Origin: Pseudomonas sp. KUIN-1
Lineage (GTDB): Bacteria; Pseudomonadota; Gammaproteobacteria; Pseudomonadales; Pseudomonadaceae
Length of the DNA: 64,000 bases
Assembly: GCF_009176725.1 (NCBI RefSeq)
Contig: NZ_AP020337.1
Location: 4,471,501 to 4,535,500 of the forward strand
Direction of reading: 5' to 3'
This document shows, one piece after another, positions 1 to 7,412 of this stretch. Position numbers and translations under genes: made by a program. The notes under the pieces were generated by a model. The model was not told where the DNA came from and searched no databases. It was given only the letters and a program-made list of their open reading frames with translations. Every line of letters begins with the position of its first letter. The first letter of the stretch is position 1.

Positions 1-842
1 TTCTCACCCCCGGCATTGCCCAGGGTGACGCTGTTGTAGCGTTGATAGGTCGGGCGCTTGAGCACGTAATTGACCAGCCCGCCCGGCGAGGCCGGACCAT
101 ACAGGAAGCCGGTCAGACCGGTGATGACTTCCAACTGCTCCATCTCTTCCATGTAGTTGCTGCCGTCGGCACCGTTGGTGAAACGCAGGCCATCATTGGC
201 GATGTTCAGGCTGCCCGCGCTGCTGAAGCCTCGAATGTTGACGGCACTGGCATAACCGGCGCTGGTCGGCGAGTACATCTGGGTGAACGGGTTGTGCTTG
301 ATGACATCGTCCAGCGAGGTGGCCTGGATGTTTTTCAGCAGCGCCTGAGGCGTTACGCTGATGGAATAAGGCGCGTCCTGCAGCCGCATGCCACCCAGCG
401 CGCCGACACTGCTGACGTTCTCGCTGCGATAACCTGCGGCTTCCGAGCCTTCGAGGGGCGTGCTGTTGGCGTTGATGTTCACGTCCGACAGGTTCAAGGC
501 GTTCTGTTCCATGACCATCAGCGTGTACGTCCCGGCGCTGCTCTGCACCAGTTGCAGGCCGCTGCCACGCAGAGCCTCGCGTAAGGCCGTGGCCGCATCG
601 AAATTGCCTTTCACCGCCGAGCTGGTCTTGCCGGCGACCAGCGCCGGGGCAAGACTCAATGCCAGGCCACCCTGGCTGGAGATCTGATTCAGCGTAGTGG
701 CCATCGGGCCTGCGGGCAGATCATAGGCAACCACGCTGGCCTGCTGCGCCGCCATCGACAGCGGGCTGGTCAGAGGCGTGCACAGGGCGATCGCCACGGC
801 CAACAGACTGGGACGCAGAAGGGTGTCTAACGAACGGGACAT
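1..842 (-). CDS. TonB-dependent siderophore receptor, N-terminal part (runs off left edge)
   Basis: Reading the minus strand from an ATG at 842 gives an open frame to the window edge, about 280 residues. It starts with a signal peptide (MSRSLDTLLRPSLLAVAIAL, then a cleavable segment ending near SMAAQQ). Next comes an STN (secretin/TonB short N-terminal) domain with LPAGPMATTLNQISSQGG and a plug domain containing NIRGF, ITGLTGFLYGPASPGG and VNYVLKRP. This is the layout of FecA/FpvA-type outer-membrane ferric-siderophore receptors that signal to an anti-sigma factor through the STN domain. The beta-barrel lies outside the window, so the ligand cannot be inferred. No fecIR-type genes are visible on this side. 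The AT-rich stretch around 914-931 upstream might hold a weak Fur site, but I could not align it convincingly. Confidence 0.9.
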   Translation of the reverse strand, partial: MSRSLDTLLRPSLLAVAIALCTPLTSPLSMAAQQASVVAYDLPAGPMATTLNQISSQGGLALSLAPALVAGKTSSAVKGNFDAATALREALRGSGLQLVQSSAGTYTLMVMEQNALNLSDVNINANSTPLEGSEAAGYRSENVSSVGALGGMRLQDAPYSISVTPQALLKNIQATSLDDVIKHNPFTQMYSPTSAGYASAVNIRGFSSAGSLNIANDGLRFTNGADGSNYMEEMEQLEVITGLTGFLYGPASPGGLVNYVLKRPTYQRYNSVTLGNAGGE

Positions 843-953
843 CGGGCAACTCCTGATGGAATACTTCTCAATGCCTGTTAGCCGGACGAACGCTCGAAAG
901 TAACAGGGCTGATTGAAAATAATTCCGTTTCAGGAATCAGCTGACTGGCAGCA

Positions 954-1505
954 TCATTCCGGGATGATCTTCAGGTGCGACGTATCGGGCGCCTCCTGCG
1001 CCTCGGCTTTTTCGACCTGGCCCATGTCGCTGCCCAGCGGGGCCAGGCTCAAACGCGAGAGATCCAGCAGCGGCGCAACAGGCTGAGGCTTGCCGGGCAG
1101 CAACTCGACGCCCGCTTCTGCGACCGAGTAATCCGGCGCATCGACGTCCACAAAAGCCGCCATGTAAGCGTCGCGCGGTTTGATCTGCAAACGCCCCGGA
1201 CTTACCGAGGCTTTGCGCAACCAGTTCGGTGCGTCGGGCGGTGGCGCCAGTTCGACCTCTTCCATGGGCGGTGGCGTGTTCATTTCCAGCACACGCACCA
1301 GCGCGCCTGCGCGCTCGAGGGTGGCGCGGTATTTCTCTGCGGTTGCCGCGTCGAGATTGTTTTTCAGAACCAGTCGGCGCCCCGAGAACAGCAGGTCCAG
1401 ACGTTCGGCATCTGCATTGAACAGCTTGCCAAGGTTAGCCCTTACCTTCTCGGGTTGTGCTCCAGCGACCAGTTCGGCGCTGAAGACAATTTCGTAGAGA
1501 TTCAT
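954..1505 (-). CDS. Conserved hypothetical protein
   Basis: A 183-residue soluble protein read from ATG 1505; a TTG five codons upstream is possible but less likely. The first 70 residues (MNLYEIVFSAELVAG..., RANLGKLFNADAERLDLLFSG, then KYRATLERAGALVRV) form a compact alpha/beta module. I recall this module at the N-terminus of various proteobacterial proteins of unknown function, where it precedes unrelated tails. The remainder is proline-rich and low-complexity. There is no signal peptide or membrane segment. It stands alone between a TonB receptor and a divergent lipoprotein gene. The function is unknown. Confidence 0.65.
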   Translation of the reverse strand: MNLYEIVFSAELVAGAQPEKVRANLGKLFNADAERLDLLFSGRRLVLKNNLDAATAEKYRATLERAGALVRVLEMNTPPPMEEVELAPPPDAPNWLRKASVSPGRLQIKPRDAYMAAFVDVDAPDYSVAEAGVELLPGKPQPVAPLLDLSRLSLAPLGSDMGQVEKAEAQEAPDTSHLKIIPE

Positions 1506-1622
1506 GGAAGAAGACACCAATATGCACGTCAGTAAAAGTATGGCGTAGCGTCAGACAGCGCAACAAGCGCGTTGCCCTCGACCGTCGAGTTGGTAGACTC
1601 AGGTGTCAAAGGGAGCACATCC

Positions 1623-2114
1623 ATGTCTTTTCAGGCGCACATTACAAGAATCATAAGCCTTGCGTTGATCCTGTTCGGGCTCAGCGGATGCTCGCTCCTG
1701 AGCTTTGACCGCGCTCAGGAACCGGAAGTGCATTTGCTGAAGGTCCAGGTGGTCAAGGCGAGGCTGACACAGCAGGATTTCAAGCTGTACTTCGAAGTTG
1801 ATAACCCCAACGAAGACAGCTTGCTGGTGCGTGGCCTGAAGTACAAGATCACCCTCAATGACATGGTCCTTGTCGATGACACGTTCAGCGACTGGTTTGT
1901 CGTCGACGGTAATAGCCGCAAAACCTTCGTGGTGCCGATTCGCACCAACCTCTGGCGCTACGCACGGTACATCGCTCAACTGCTGAAAAAACCTGATGAG
2001 CTGATCCATTATCAGCTGGACGGCAAGCTCAAGACCGGAATCGTGTTCAGGCACAACGTCCGCGTCGGCACATCAGGCGATGTGCTGCCGCAAGACCTGA
2101 TCCAGCGCCGATGA
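1623..2114 (+). CDS. LEA type 2 / WHy-domain lipoprotein
   Basis: A 163-residue protein starting at ATG 1623, preceded by a GGGAGC ribosome-binding site. The N-terminus is a lipoprotein signal with lipobox LSGC (cysteine near residue 22). The rest matches the WHy (water stress and hypersensitive response) domain of LEA type 2 proteins: strands such as FKLYFEVDNPNEDSLLVRGLKYKITLND and the following FVVDGNSRKTFVVPI. Known bacterial members are small membrane-anchored proteins linked to desiccation or stress tolerance, with no defined biochemical activity. An upstream in-frame start at 1572 exists but would place the signal sequence internally. Confidence 0.8.
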   Translation: MSFQAHITRIISLALILFGLSGCSLLSFDRAQEPEVHLLKVQVVKARLTQQDFKLYFEVDNPNEDSLLVRGLKYKITLNDMVLVDDTFSDWFVVDGNSRKTFVVPIRTNLWRYARYIAQLLKKPDELIHYQLDGKLKTGIVFRHNVRVGTSGDVLPQDLIQRR

Positions 2115-2123
2115 TCATTCAGC

Positions 2124-2453
2124 CTATCCGCCTAGCTTGCCCTTGATCAGTTCCAGAAGAAACTTCCAGATGTCCGCGGCCCACAATGCCCGGTTGACGG
2201 CACTGATCAGCGCACCACCGAACGAGCCCAGCAGAAACCCCACGCCCGTGGTGTTGCGCGGATCTGCGATGCCAAGGTAATCACTGGCGATGCCGGTGAG
2301 GAACACCGCACAGGCCACACCGGTCACCAGAAAAACCAGCCAGGCACGCCAGTCAAGCAGACCTGCCTTATGCCACCAGCCAGAAATGATCGCACCCACC
2401 AGACCGGCTACCAGCCATTCGCCTCGGTCTGCCAAACCATTCAAGATATCCAT
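2124..2453 (-). CDS. Phage-type holin-like small membrane protein
   Basis: A 109-residue protein with three hydrophobic segments (WLVAGLVGAIISGWW, WLVFLVTGVACAVFLTGI, GVGFLLGSFGGALISAVN), a short N-terminus and a charged C-terminal tail (LIKGKLGG). Length, topology and composition fit the holins found beside endolysin genes in Pseudomonas prophages and tailocins. No endolysin or structural gene is present. Start: ATG 2453 with a GGAG about 9 bases upstream; a GTG at 2456 is the alternative. The palindrome at 2567-2580, shared with the region upstream of the repressor gene, lies about 115 bases upstream and is a likely operator. Holin identity rests on topology and context. Confidence 0.6.
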   Translation of the reverse strand: MDILNGLADRGEWLVAGLVGAIISGWWHKAGLLDWRAWLVFLVTGVACAVFLTGIASDYLGIADPRNTTGVGFLLGSFGGALISAVNRALWAADIWKFLLELIKGKLGG

Positions 2454-2566
2454 CACTTCTGACTCCGTTCAAGAAATACAGCCGTTCACGAACACAGAAA
2501 AATTCAGACACTGGGGGACCTGCCGGGGGATTGCCGCGGCGCCGGCACCGTTCAAAAAACTAAAAA

Positions 2567-2580
2567 TTAAGCATGCTTAA
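2567..2580. promoter_or_regulatory. Palindromic operator candidate upstream of the holin-like gene
   Basis: TTAAGCATGCTTAA is a perfect 14-base palindrome in the leader of the holin-like gene. Nearly the same site, TAAGCATACTTA, occurs at 3731-3742 upstream of the S24-family repressor. Two matching palindromes in the two control regions of one small locus suggest binding sites for that repressor. Confidence 0.55.
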
Positions 2581-2643
2581 AATCACAGGCAAACGTGCAC
2601 CATCAACCCACCGGGCTATCGGGAGAGCAACGGAGGCTTGAGG

Positions 2644-2892
2644 TCAGTTATCGATGTAGCGCTGCCAGCCGATCCTTACCGAACCGTCTGGCTGACGGTC
2701 AATCTCGATCCCTTCGGTCTCTTCGATTTCCTGCAGCACCACGTTCCAGCTGTCCACGGGCTCATCATCACGACGGGCGACGATGACCCACTGGGTCTTT
2801 TGAACATTGGGCGCGGATACCAGCCGTTGAATGCGCTTGCCGATCTGCTCGTAGGAAGACCTGCCTGCCGATCCATTATCATTGCCAGCCAT
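2644..2892 (-). CDS. DUF1654 family protein
   Basis: An 82-residue soluble protein. ATG 2892 is chosen because a CGGAGG-type ribosome-binding site sits just upstream and the family homology (SYEQIGKRIQRLVSAP, then VVLQEIEETEGIEI, then DGSVRIGWQRY) begins soon after. DUF1654 proteins are small Pseudomonas proteins of unknown function, often near prophage or SOS-responsive genes. A near-perfect LexA box lies 18-37 bases upstream of the start, so expression is predicted to be damage-inducible. The gene lies downstream of the S24 repressor on the same strand but has its own promoter region. Confidence 0.8.
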   Translation of the reverse strand: MAGNDNGSAGRSSYEQIGKRIQRLVSAPNVQKTQWVIVARRDDEPVDSWNVVLQEIEETEGIEIDRQPDGSVRIGWQRYIDN

Positions 2893-2909
2893 GACAGCCT
2901 CCGAGGCAT

Positions 2910-2929
2910 AACTGTATATAAATACAGTA
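2910..2929 (-). promoter_or_regulatory. LexA (SOS) box upstream of the DUF1654 gene
   Basis: AACTGTATATAAATACAGTA differs at two positions from the E. coli LexA consensus TACTGTATATATATACAGTA and keeps the CTGT...ACAG core with the correct 8-base spacer. It lies immediately upstream of the DUF1654 ribosome-binding site, where LexA would block transcription. Confidence 0.85.
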
Positions 2930-3020
2930 TTCCAGCTGTAGGAACCTCGCAAGCATTTCGTAGGACGTTTCCTGACGAGCATTTTCGGTGAAAACGCCCG
3001 CACGCCTTGTCAAACAAGGC

Positions 3021-3677
3021 TTACAGCTTGCCGGTCATCCTCACCGCAACGCCGATAATGCGACAGTCGGCACCGCACTCGATCATTTTGTACGCCGGGT
3101 TCAAGGGCTTCAGGTAGCGTGTGCCGCCGTCCTCGACCAGCTTCTTGAACGTCGCCTCGTTGCTGGCGGGCAGCTTGGCGATCACCAGCTTGCCGGGCTG
3201 CACATCGGCCTCCGTGTCCACCAGAATCATCATCCCTTCCGGCACACTGACGCCAGTGGGCGCGGTCATCGAATCGCCCTTGACCTCCAGCCAGAACGCC
3301 GGCCCCTTGGAGTCATAGTCGGAGATTTCATAGCGGTCGGAAAAACCGTCGGGGTAAGGCTGAACCGCTTCCTCCCAGGAGCCTGCCGACACCCAGCTGA
3401 TCACCGGATAACGGAAAGACATGTCCGGCTGATCGATCAGCGCAACGTTGGCGTCGAAGGCAGGCGCTTTTTCCGGTCCCTCGCCAATCGCCAGCCATTC
3501 GGCACGAAAGCCCGTGGCCCGCGCCAGTGCGTAAAGGTTTTCCGGCCGCAGGCTTTTGCTTTCCCCGCTGATCCATTGGGTAACGGCAGAGTTGGCCACG
3601 CCGCACTGGGCGGCAATTTCACCTTTCTTCAAGCCACTGGCGGCGATTGCCCTGGCGATACGTTCCTGTCGGGTCAT
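3021..3677 (-). CDS. LexA/CI-like repressor with HTH and S24 peptidase domain (PrtR-type)
   Basis: A 218-residue protein from ATG 3677; an upstream ATG at 3692 adds five residues and has no better ribosome-binding site. The N-terminal third is an XRE-type helix-turn-helix (LKKGEIAAQCGVANSAVTQW). The C-terminal half is an S24 peptidase: Ala-Gly cleavage site in VSAGSW, catalytic serine in VKGDSMTAP and catalytic lysine in GKLVIAKLP. Such repressors cleave themselves with activated RecA and so release lysis or bacteriocin genes after DNA damage. Palindromes upstream of this gene (3731-3742) and of the holin-like gene (2567-2580) are likely operators. It resembles PrtR, the repressor of R-type tailocin clusters, but no tail genes are present. 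Confidence 0.85.
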   Translation of the reverse strand: MTRQERIARAIAASGLKKGEIAAQCGVANSAVTQWISGESKSLRPENLYALARATGFRAEWLAIGEGPEKAPAFDANVALIDQPDMSFRYPVISWVSAGSWEEAVQPYPDGFSDRYEISDYDSKGPAFWLEVKGDSMTAPTGVSVPEGMMILVDTEADVQPGKLVIAKLPASNEATFKKLVEDGGTRYLKPLNPAYKMIECGADCRIIGVAVRMTGKL

Positions 3678-3730
3678 GAGTCGGCTCTGCATAAGGGAAT
3701 AAAGAACGCTGAAAAACGCTCGACTGAAAC

Positions 3731-3742
3731 TAAGCATACTTA
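3731..3742. promoter_or_regulatory. Operator candidate upstream of the S24 repressor
   Basis: TAAGCATACTTA is an imperfect palindrome about 55 bases upstream of the repressor start. It matches the centre of the perfect palindrome at 2567-2580 at 11 of 12 positions, as expected for an autoregulated repressor with a second target promoter. Confidence 0.5.
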
Positions 3743-3835
3743 AAAAATGGCGCTGTGCGAATCGCAATATGCCGATACTGCTTGGCCATGATTTACGGGA
3801 TAATGCGCGCCAGATTTAATTGCGGAGTAAAACCG

Positions 3836-4035
3836 ATGAACCAGCAAGACCATGTGCAGGCCCCGATTGCAACCATGACCACGATCACCACGACCACCAG
3901 CACGGCCATGTACACGGTCCGAACTGCGGTCATGCCCACCAGGAGCCGGTGCGTAATACCCTTAAGGATGTCGGTCGTAACGATCCCTGCCCGTGCGGCA
4001 GCGACAAGAAATTCAAGAAATGCCACGGCGCGTAA
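3836..4035 (+). pseudogene. SEC-C motif zinc-binding protein, frameshifted near codon 8
   Basis: The downstream reading frame encodes HDHDHHDHQHGHVHGPNCGHAH, then a SEC-C tail, NDPCPCGSDKKFKKCHGA, whose Cys-X-Cys...Cys-His binds zinc as in SecA. The only well-placed start, ATG 3836 with GGAG eight bases upstream, encodes MNQQDHV in another frame. The frames join cleanly if one base is missing after 3858: CAT GTG CA- GGC CCC GAT TGC would read HVHGPDC, mirroring the intact HVHGPNC repeat downstream. As written, translation could reach the SEC-C frame only from a TTG at 3820. This is either a true single-base deletion or a sequencing error. The function of these small His-rich SEC-C proteins is not established. 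Confidence 0.7.
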
Positions 4036-4054
4036 GGCGCGGAGCATTCTGACG

Positions 4055-4078
4055 ACGGCCTGCATTGCAGGCCGTTTT
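4055..4078 (+). terminator. Rho-independent terminator
   Basis: A ten-base-pair stem (ACGGCCTGCA/TGCAGGCCGT) around a one-base loop, followed by TTTT, 20 bases after the SEC-C stop codon. Confidence 0.75.
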
Positions 4079-4267
4079 CATTTGAGTGTGCTGCATGCTT
4101 TCAAGGCATGTAGCCATGGCTGCAATGTGGCGCAGAGCGTGGCGAGCAAGAGGCGTCTGGCCAGCCTCTGCAAAATCCTGAAATAAACTAGTCCGTGCCG
4201 CTTGCGTGCGGCTTGCCTGCTCTCTAACGTAGCGACTTTTGTACGTTACCCCTCCAGGAGCTTGCCC

Positions 4268-6742
4268 ATGGCCTCGCCAGCCCTTCGTCATTTTCTACTC
4301 CGATTCGGCGCTGCCGCTGCTGCGGCGAGCTTCCTGAGCCTTGCCGGCTGCCAGTTGGGCGGCAACGATCCCGAGACCGTGCTGCCTGTTTCCGGGACGT
4401 TCCCGCTCAAGGGGCTGGCGCAGAACGTTTCCGTGCGCCGCAACAACATGGGCATGCCGCTGATAGAAAGCAGCAGCTACCACGATGCGCTGTTCACGCT
4501 GGGCTACGTTCATGCCGGTGATCGAATCAGTCAGATGCTCGGCATGCGCCTGCTGGCGCAGGGCCGTTTGTCGGAAATGGCCGGCGCGGATGCGCTGGAC
4601 GTCGACCGCCTGATGCGCTCGGTCAACCTCAAGCAGAACGCCAGCGACCTGTACAACGCCGCTTCGCCGCGTTTGAAACGCTTCTTCGATGTTTATGCGC
4701 GCGGTGTGAACGCCTACCTGTTCCGTTATCGCGACAAGCTGCCTGCCGATATCGCCAGCTCGGGCTACAAGCCGGAATACTGGAAGCCGGAAGACTCGGC
4801 GCTGATCTTCAGCCTGCTCAACTTCAGCCTGTCGGTCAACCTGCAGGAAGAGCTGTCGGCGCTGGTCCTGGCGCAGAAAGTCAGCGCGGACAAGCTCGCC
4901 TGGCTACTGCCGACCTACCCTGACGAAGAATTACCATTTGCCGAAGCCGACAAGCTCAAGGGCCTGAACCTGAACAATCAGGTCACCGGCCTGAGCGATC
5001 TGAACAGGATCGCCCTGCAGCTCTCGGACCTGAACATGCTCGGCGTCGCGGCCTCCAGCAACTGGGCCATCGCGCCACAACGCAGTCGCAACGGCAAAAG
5101 TCTGCTGGCCAGTGACATGCAACTGCCTGCCGGGCTCAATTCTGCCTGGAGCTTCGTGCAGATCCGTGCACCGAAATACCAGGTGTCCGGTGTCACCATC
5201 GCCGGTATGCCACTGGTACTCAGCGGTTTCAACGGCAAACTCGCGTGGAGCATGAGCAACGTCAAGGGCGACAATCAGGACCTGTTTCTGGAGAAGATCA
5301 AGCGCGAAGGCAACCGCGTTTCCTACATGGTTGACGGCAAATGGCTACCAGCGACGGCCCATCAGGAAACCTTTCTGGTCAAGGGCGGCAGCCCGCTGCG
5401 TGAAACCGTGTACGAAACCCGCCACGGCGCGCTGCTCAACGCCTCTGCAACCCCGCCCGGCAACGGTTTGAGCCTGGCGCTGCAAGTCCCGAACTTCAAG
5501 GACGACAAGAGCCTGGATGCGTTCTTCGATCTGTCCCGTGCACCTAACGTCGAGAAAGCCTTCGACACCAGCCGCGAGATTCGGGCGATCACCCTGAACA
5601 TGATCTTTGCCGACGCCTCGAACATTGGCTGGCAGGTCACTGGCCGCTTCCCGAACCGCCGCGAAGGCCAGGGCCTGCTGCCTTCGCCGGGCTGGGATGG
5701 CAAGTACGACTGGGACGGTTTTGCCGACTCGATGCTTCATCCCTATGATCAGGACCCGCGCCAAGGCTGGCTCGCCGCAGCCAATCAGCGCACGATTCCG
5801 AAAGGCTACGGCATGCAGCTCTCCAACTCGTGGGGCTACCCGGAGCGCGCCGAGCGAATTGCCGAACTGGCCAACGGGGGCAAGCAGGACCTGCGCAGCA
5901 CCATCGCCATGCAATACGACCAGACCACGACGTTCGCCGCCAAGCTCAAGAGCATGTTTCAGGCGCCCGGCATGAGCAAGCCGCTCAAGCAGGCCGTTGA
6001 TGCCCTGCCCGAAGCCGATCGCAACAAGGCCCGTGAAGCGTTCACGCGCCTGATGGCGTTTGACGGCAAGCTCAGTGCTACCTCGGCTGATGCGGCGCTG
6101 TACGAGCTGTTTCTGCAGGAAAGCGCCAAGCAGATTTTCCTTGATGAGTTGGGTCCGGAGACCAGCCCTGCCTGGCAGGCACTGGTCGCCAACGCCAGTT
6201 CGTCCTACTCGCCACAGGCCGACCACTTGCTGGGTCGCGATGACAGCCCCTATTGGGATGACGTCAAAACCCCGCAGAAGGAAGACAAACCGGCCATCCT
6301 CGCGCGCAGTCTGGCGGCCGCCATCACCAGCGGCGACAGCCTGTTGGGCAGCGATCACAAGGCCTGGCAATGGGGCAAGCTGCACCGTGACAACTGGGCC
6401 TCGACCAGCCCGCTGGCCAAGCAGTTGGGTGGCGGCGAGTTCAACCGGGGCGCCACGCCGACGGGCGGTGATCACACGACGCTGAACGTATCCGGCTTCG
6501 AGTGGGGCAAGGGCTTCGACGCCCGCATGGCACCGGGTCTGCGCATGATCGTAGACTTCAGCCTGGTCGAACCGATGACCGGCCTGATCAGCACCGGCCA
6601 ATCCGGCAACCCGGCCAGCCCGTACTACGCCAACAGCATCGAGCCGTGGCAGAAAGGCCAGTACCAGTCGATTCCGGTGCAACAACAGAACTACGAAAAG
6701 GGCTACGGCAAACAGCGCCTGACGCTGACGCCGGGCAAGTAA
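4268..6742 (+). CDS. quiP: Penicillin acylase family lipoprotein, QuiP-like acyl-homoserine lactone acylase
   Basis: An 824-residue Ntn-hydrolase precursor from ATG 4268 (AGGAG ribosome-binding site at about 4256). The N-terminus has a lipoprotein-type signal, SFLSLAGC, with the cysteine at residue 28. The alpha-subunit region (GMPLIESSSYHDALFTLGYVHAGDR) is followed by the autoprocessing site and catalytic N-terminal serine in VAASSNWAIAPQRS (Ser263). Beta-subunit landmarks are SGFNGKLAWSMS and the C-terminal GGDHTTLNVS...STGQSGNPASPYY. From memory, length and motifs match P. aeruginosa QuiP (PA1032), which removes the acyl chain from long-chain acyl-homoserine lactones and so quenches quorum sensing. 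It would act in the periplasm or membrane-anchored. Substrate preference here is inferred. Other members hydrolyse penicillins or other N-acyl amides. Confidence 0.82.
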   Translation: MASPALRHFLLRFGAAAAAASFLSLAGCQLGGNDPETVLPVSGTFPLKGLAQNVSVRRNNMGMPLIESSSYHDALFTLGYVHAGDRISQMLGMRLLAQGRLSEMAGADALDVDRLMRSVNLKQNASDLYNAASPRLKRFFDVYARGVNAYLFRYRDKLPADIASSGYKPEYWKPEDSALIFSLLNFSLSVNLQEELSALVLAQKVSADKLAWLLPTYPDEELPFAEADKLKGLNLNNQVTGLSDLNRIALQLSDLNMLGVAASSNWAIAPQRSRNGKSLLASDMQLPAGLNSAWSFVQIRAPKYQVSGVTIAGMPLVLSGFNGKLAWSMSNVKGDNQDLFLEKIKREGNRVSYMVDGKWLPATAHQETFLVKGGSPLRETVYETRHGALLNASATPPGNGLSLALQVPNFKDDKSLDAFFDLSRAPNVEKAFDTSREIRAITLNMIFADASNIGWQVTGRFPNRREGQGLLPSPGWDGKYDWDGFADSMLHPYDQDPRQGWLAAANQRTIPKGYGMQLSNSWGYPERAERIAELANGGKQDLRSTIAMQYDQTTTFAAKLKSMFQAPGMSKPLKQAVDALPEADRNKAREAFTRLMAFDGKLSATSADAALYELFLQESAKQIFLDELGPETSPAWQALVANASSSYSPQADHLLGRDDSPYWDDVKTPQKEDKPAILARSLAAAITSGDSLLGSDHKAWQWGKLHRDNWASTSPLAKQLGGGEFNRGATPTGGDHTTLNVSGFEWGKGFDARMAPGLRMIVDFSLVEPMTGLISTGQSGNPASPYYANSIEPWQKGQYQSIPVQQQNYEKGYGKQRLTLTPGK

Positions 6743-6798
6743 GCGCCGAAAACCGGACGCAGAGGGAGCATGGGCACGATGGTGTTCTTCAGTACACC

Positions 6799-7271
6799 TA
6801 TCGTTCCCACGCTCCAGCGTGGTAATGCAGTTCGTGACGCTCCGCGTCACACAGTTCTGCGATTCAGTGAGATTCAGGCTCGGCTTGAGTCATCAATGTC
6901 CGGGAGAAACACCATCGTGCATAAAAGCGCTTTTCTGTCGCGATGGCACTGACGACGCAGAGTGCGACGTAAGTGACGGCTGAGTCCTGGCGCTGATCCG
7001 GGGGTAGCCTGGCAGGACGCCAGGCTAGCCGCACCGCGCCATGGATGGCGCGTTGCGGCGACCCCCGGATCAGTGACAGGGCGAAGGAACCCGACGAAGT
7101 CGGGCCGGAAACCGGAGCGAGGGGGTTTGCCTACTTTGGCCCCATCAAAGTAGGTCGCCGAGGGGCGAAAAGGTGACCTGAGCCGAACATCAACCCACCT
7201 GACATCGCAGAACCCCTGTGTGACGCGGAGCGTCACGAACGGCATTCCCACGCGGAGCATGGGAACGATAG
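6799..7271. repeat. Gene-free composite repeat flanked by inverted REP units
   Basis: The left edge (6799-6829) holds a REP-type unit, CTATCGTTCCCACGCTCCAG and onward. The right edge (7241-7271) holds the same unit inverted, ending GGGAACGATAG. Next to each is a GTGACGC..GCGTCAC hairpin (6835-6851 and 7220-7236). Between them lies a highly structured block with several perfect hairpins (see 6995-7071), plus CCCGAC/GTCGGG and TACTTTG/CAAAGTA stems. Blocks of this kind recur in Pseudomonas intergenic regions. No credible gene is present; open frames here are low-quality translations of repeats. Confidence 0.75.
6995..7071. repeat. Three-way-junction hairpin element
   Basis: The outer stem GATCCGGGGGT (6995-7005) pairs with ACCCCCGGATC (7061-7071). 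It encloses two perfect inner hairpins: AGCCTGGC/GCCAGGCT with a five-base loop (7006-7026) and CGCGCCAT/ATGGCGCG with a two-base loop (7035-7052). All three stems are perfect, so the element could fold as a cruciform in DNA or a cloverleaf-like RNA. Confidence 0.8.
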
Positions 7272-7412
7272 TCAGAGGCGAAAAGGTGACCTTGAGTCGA
7301 GCCCTGATTCACCTGCTGTCGCGCCTCACACTCCGCAGCGCTCACGCAAACTCCCCGAACTTCCAGATCCTTCCCGGCTCATAGCTAACAAGCCCATCCA
7401 TACGGTTGCCCC

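Noticed and set aside
914..931. Fur box before the TonB receptor
   Set aside because: The AT-rich stretch gives only a poor alignment to the Fur consensus; not strong enough to list as a site.
6874..7260. 128-residue open frame on the minus strand
   Set aside because: It lies wholly within REP and hairpin repeats, has Arg/Pro/Ser-rich composition and no ribosome-binding site. Such frames are repeat translations.
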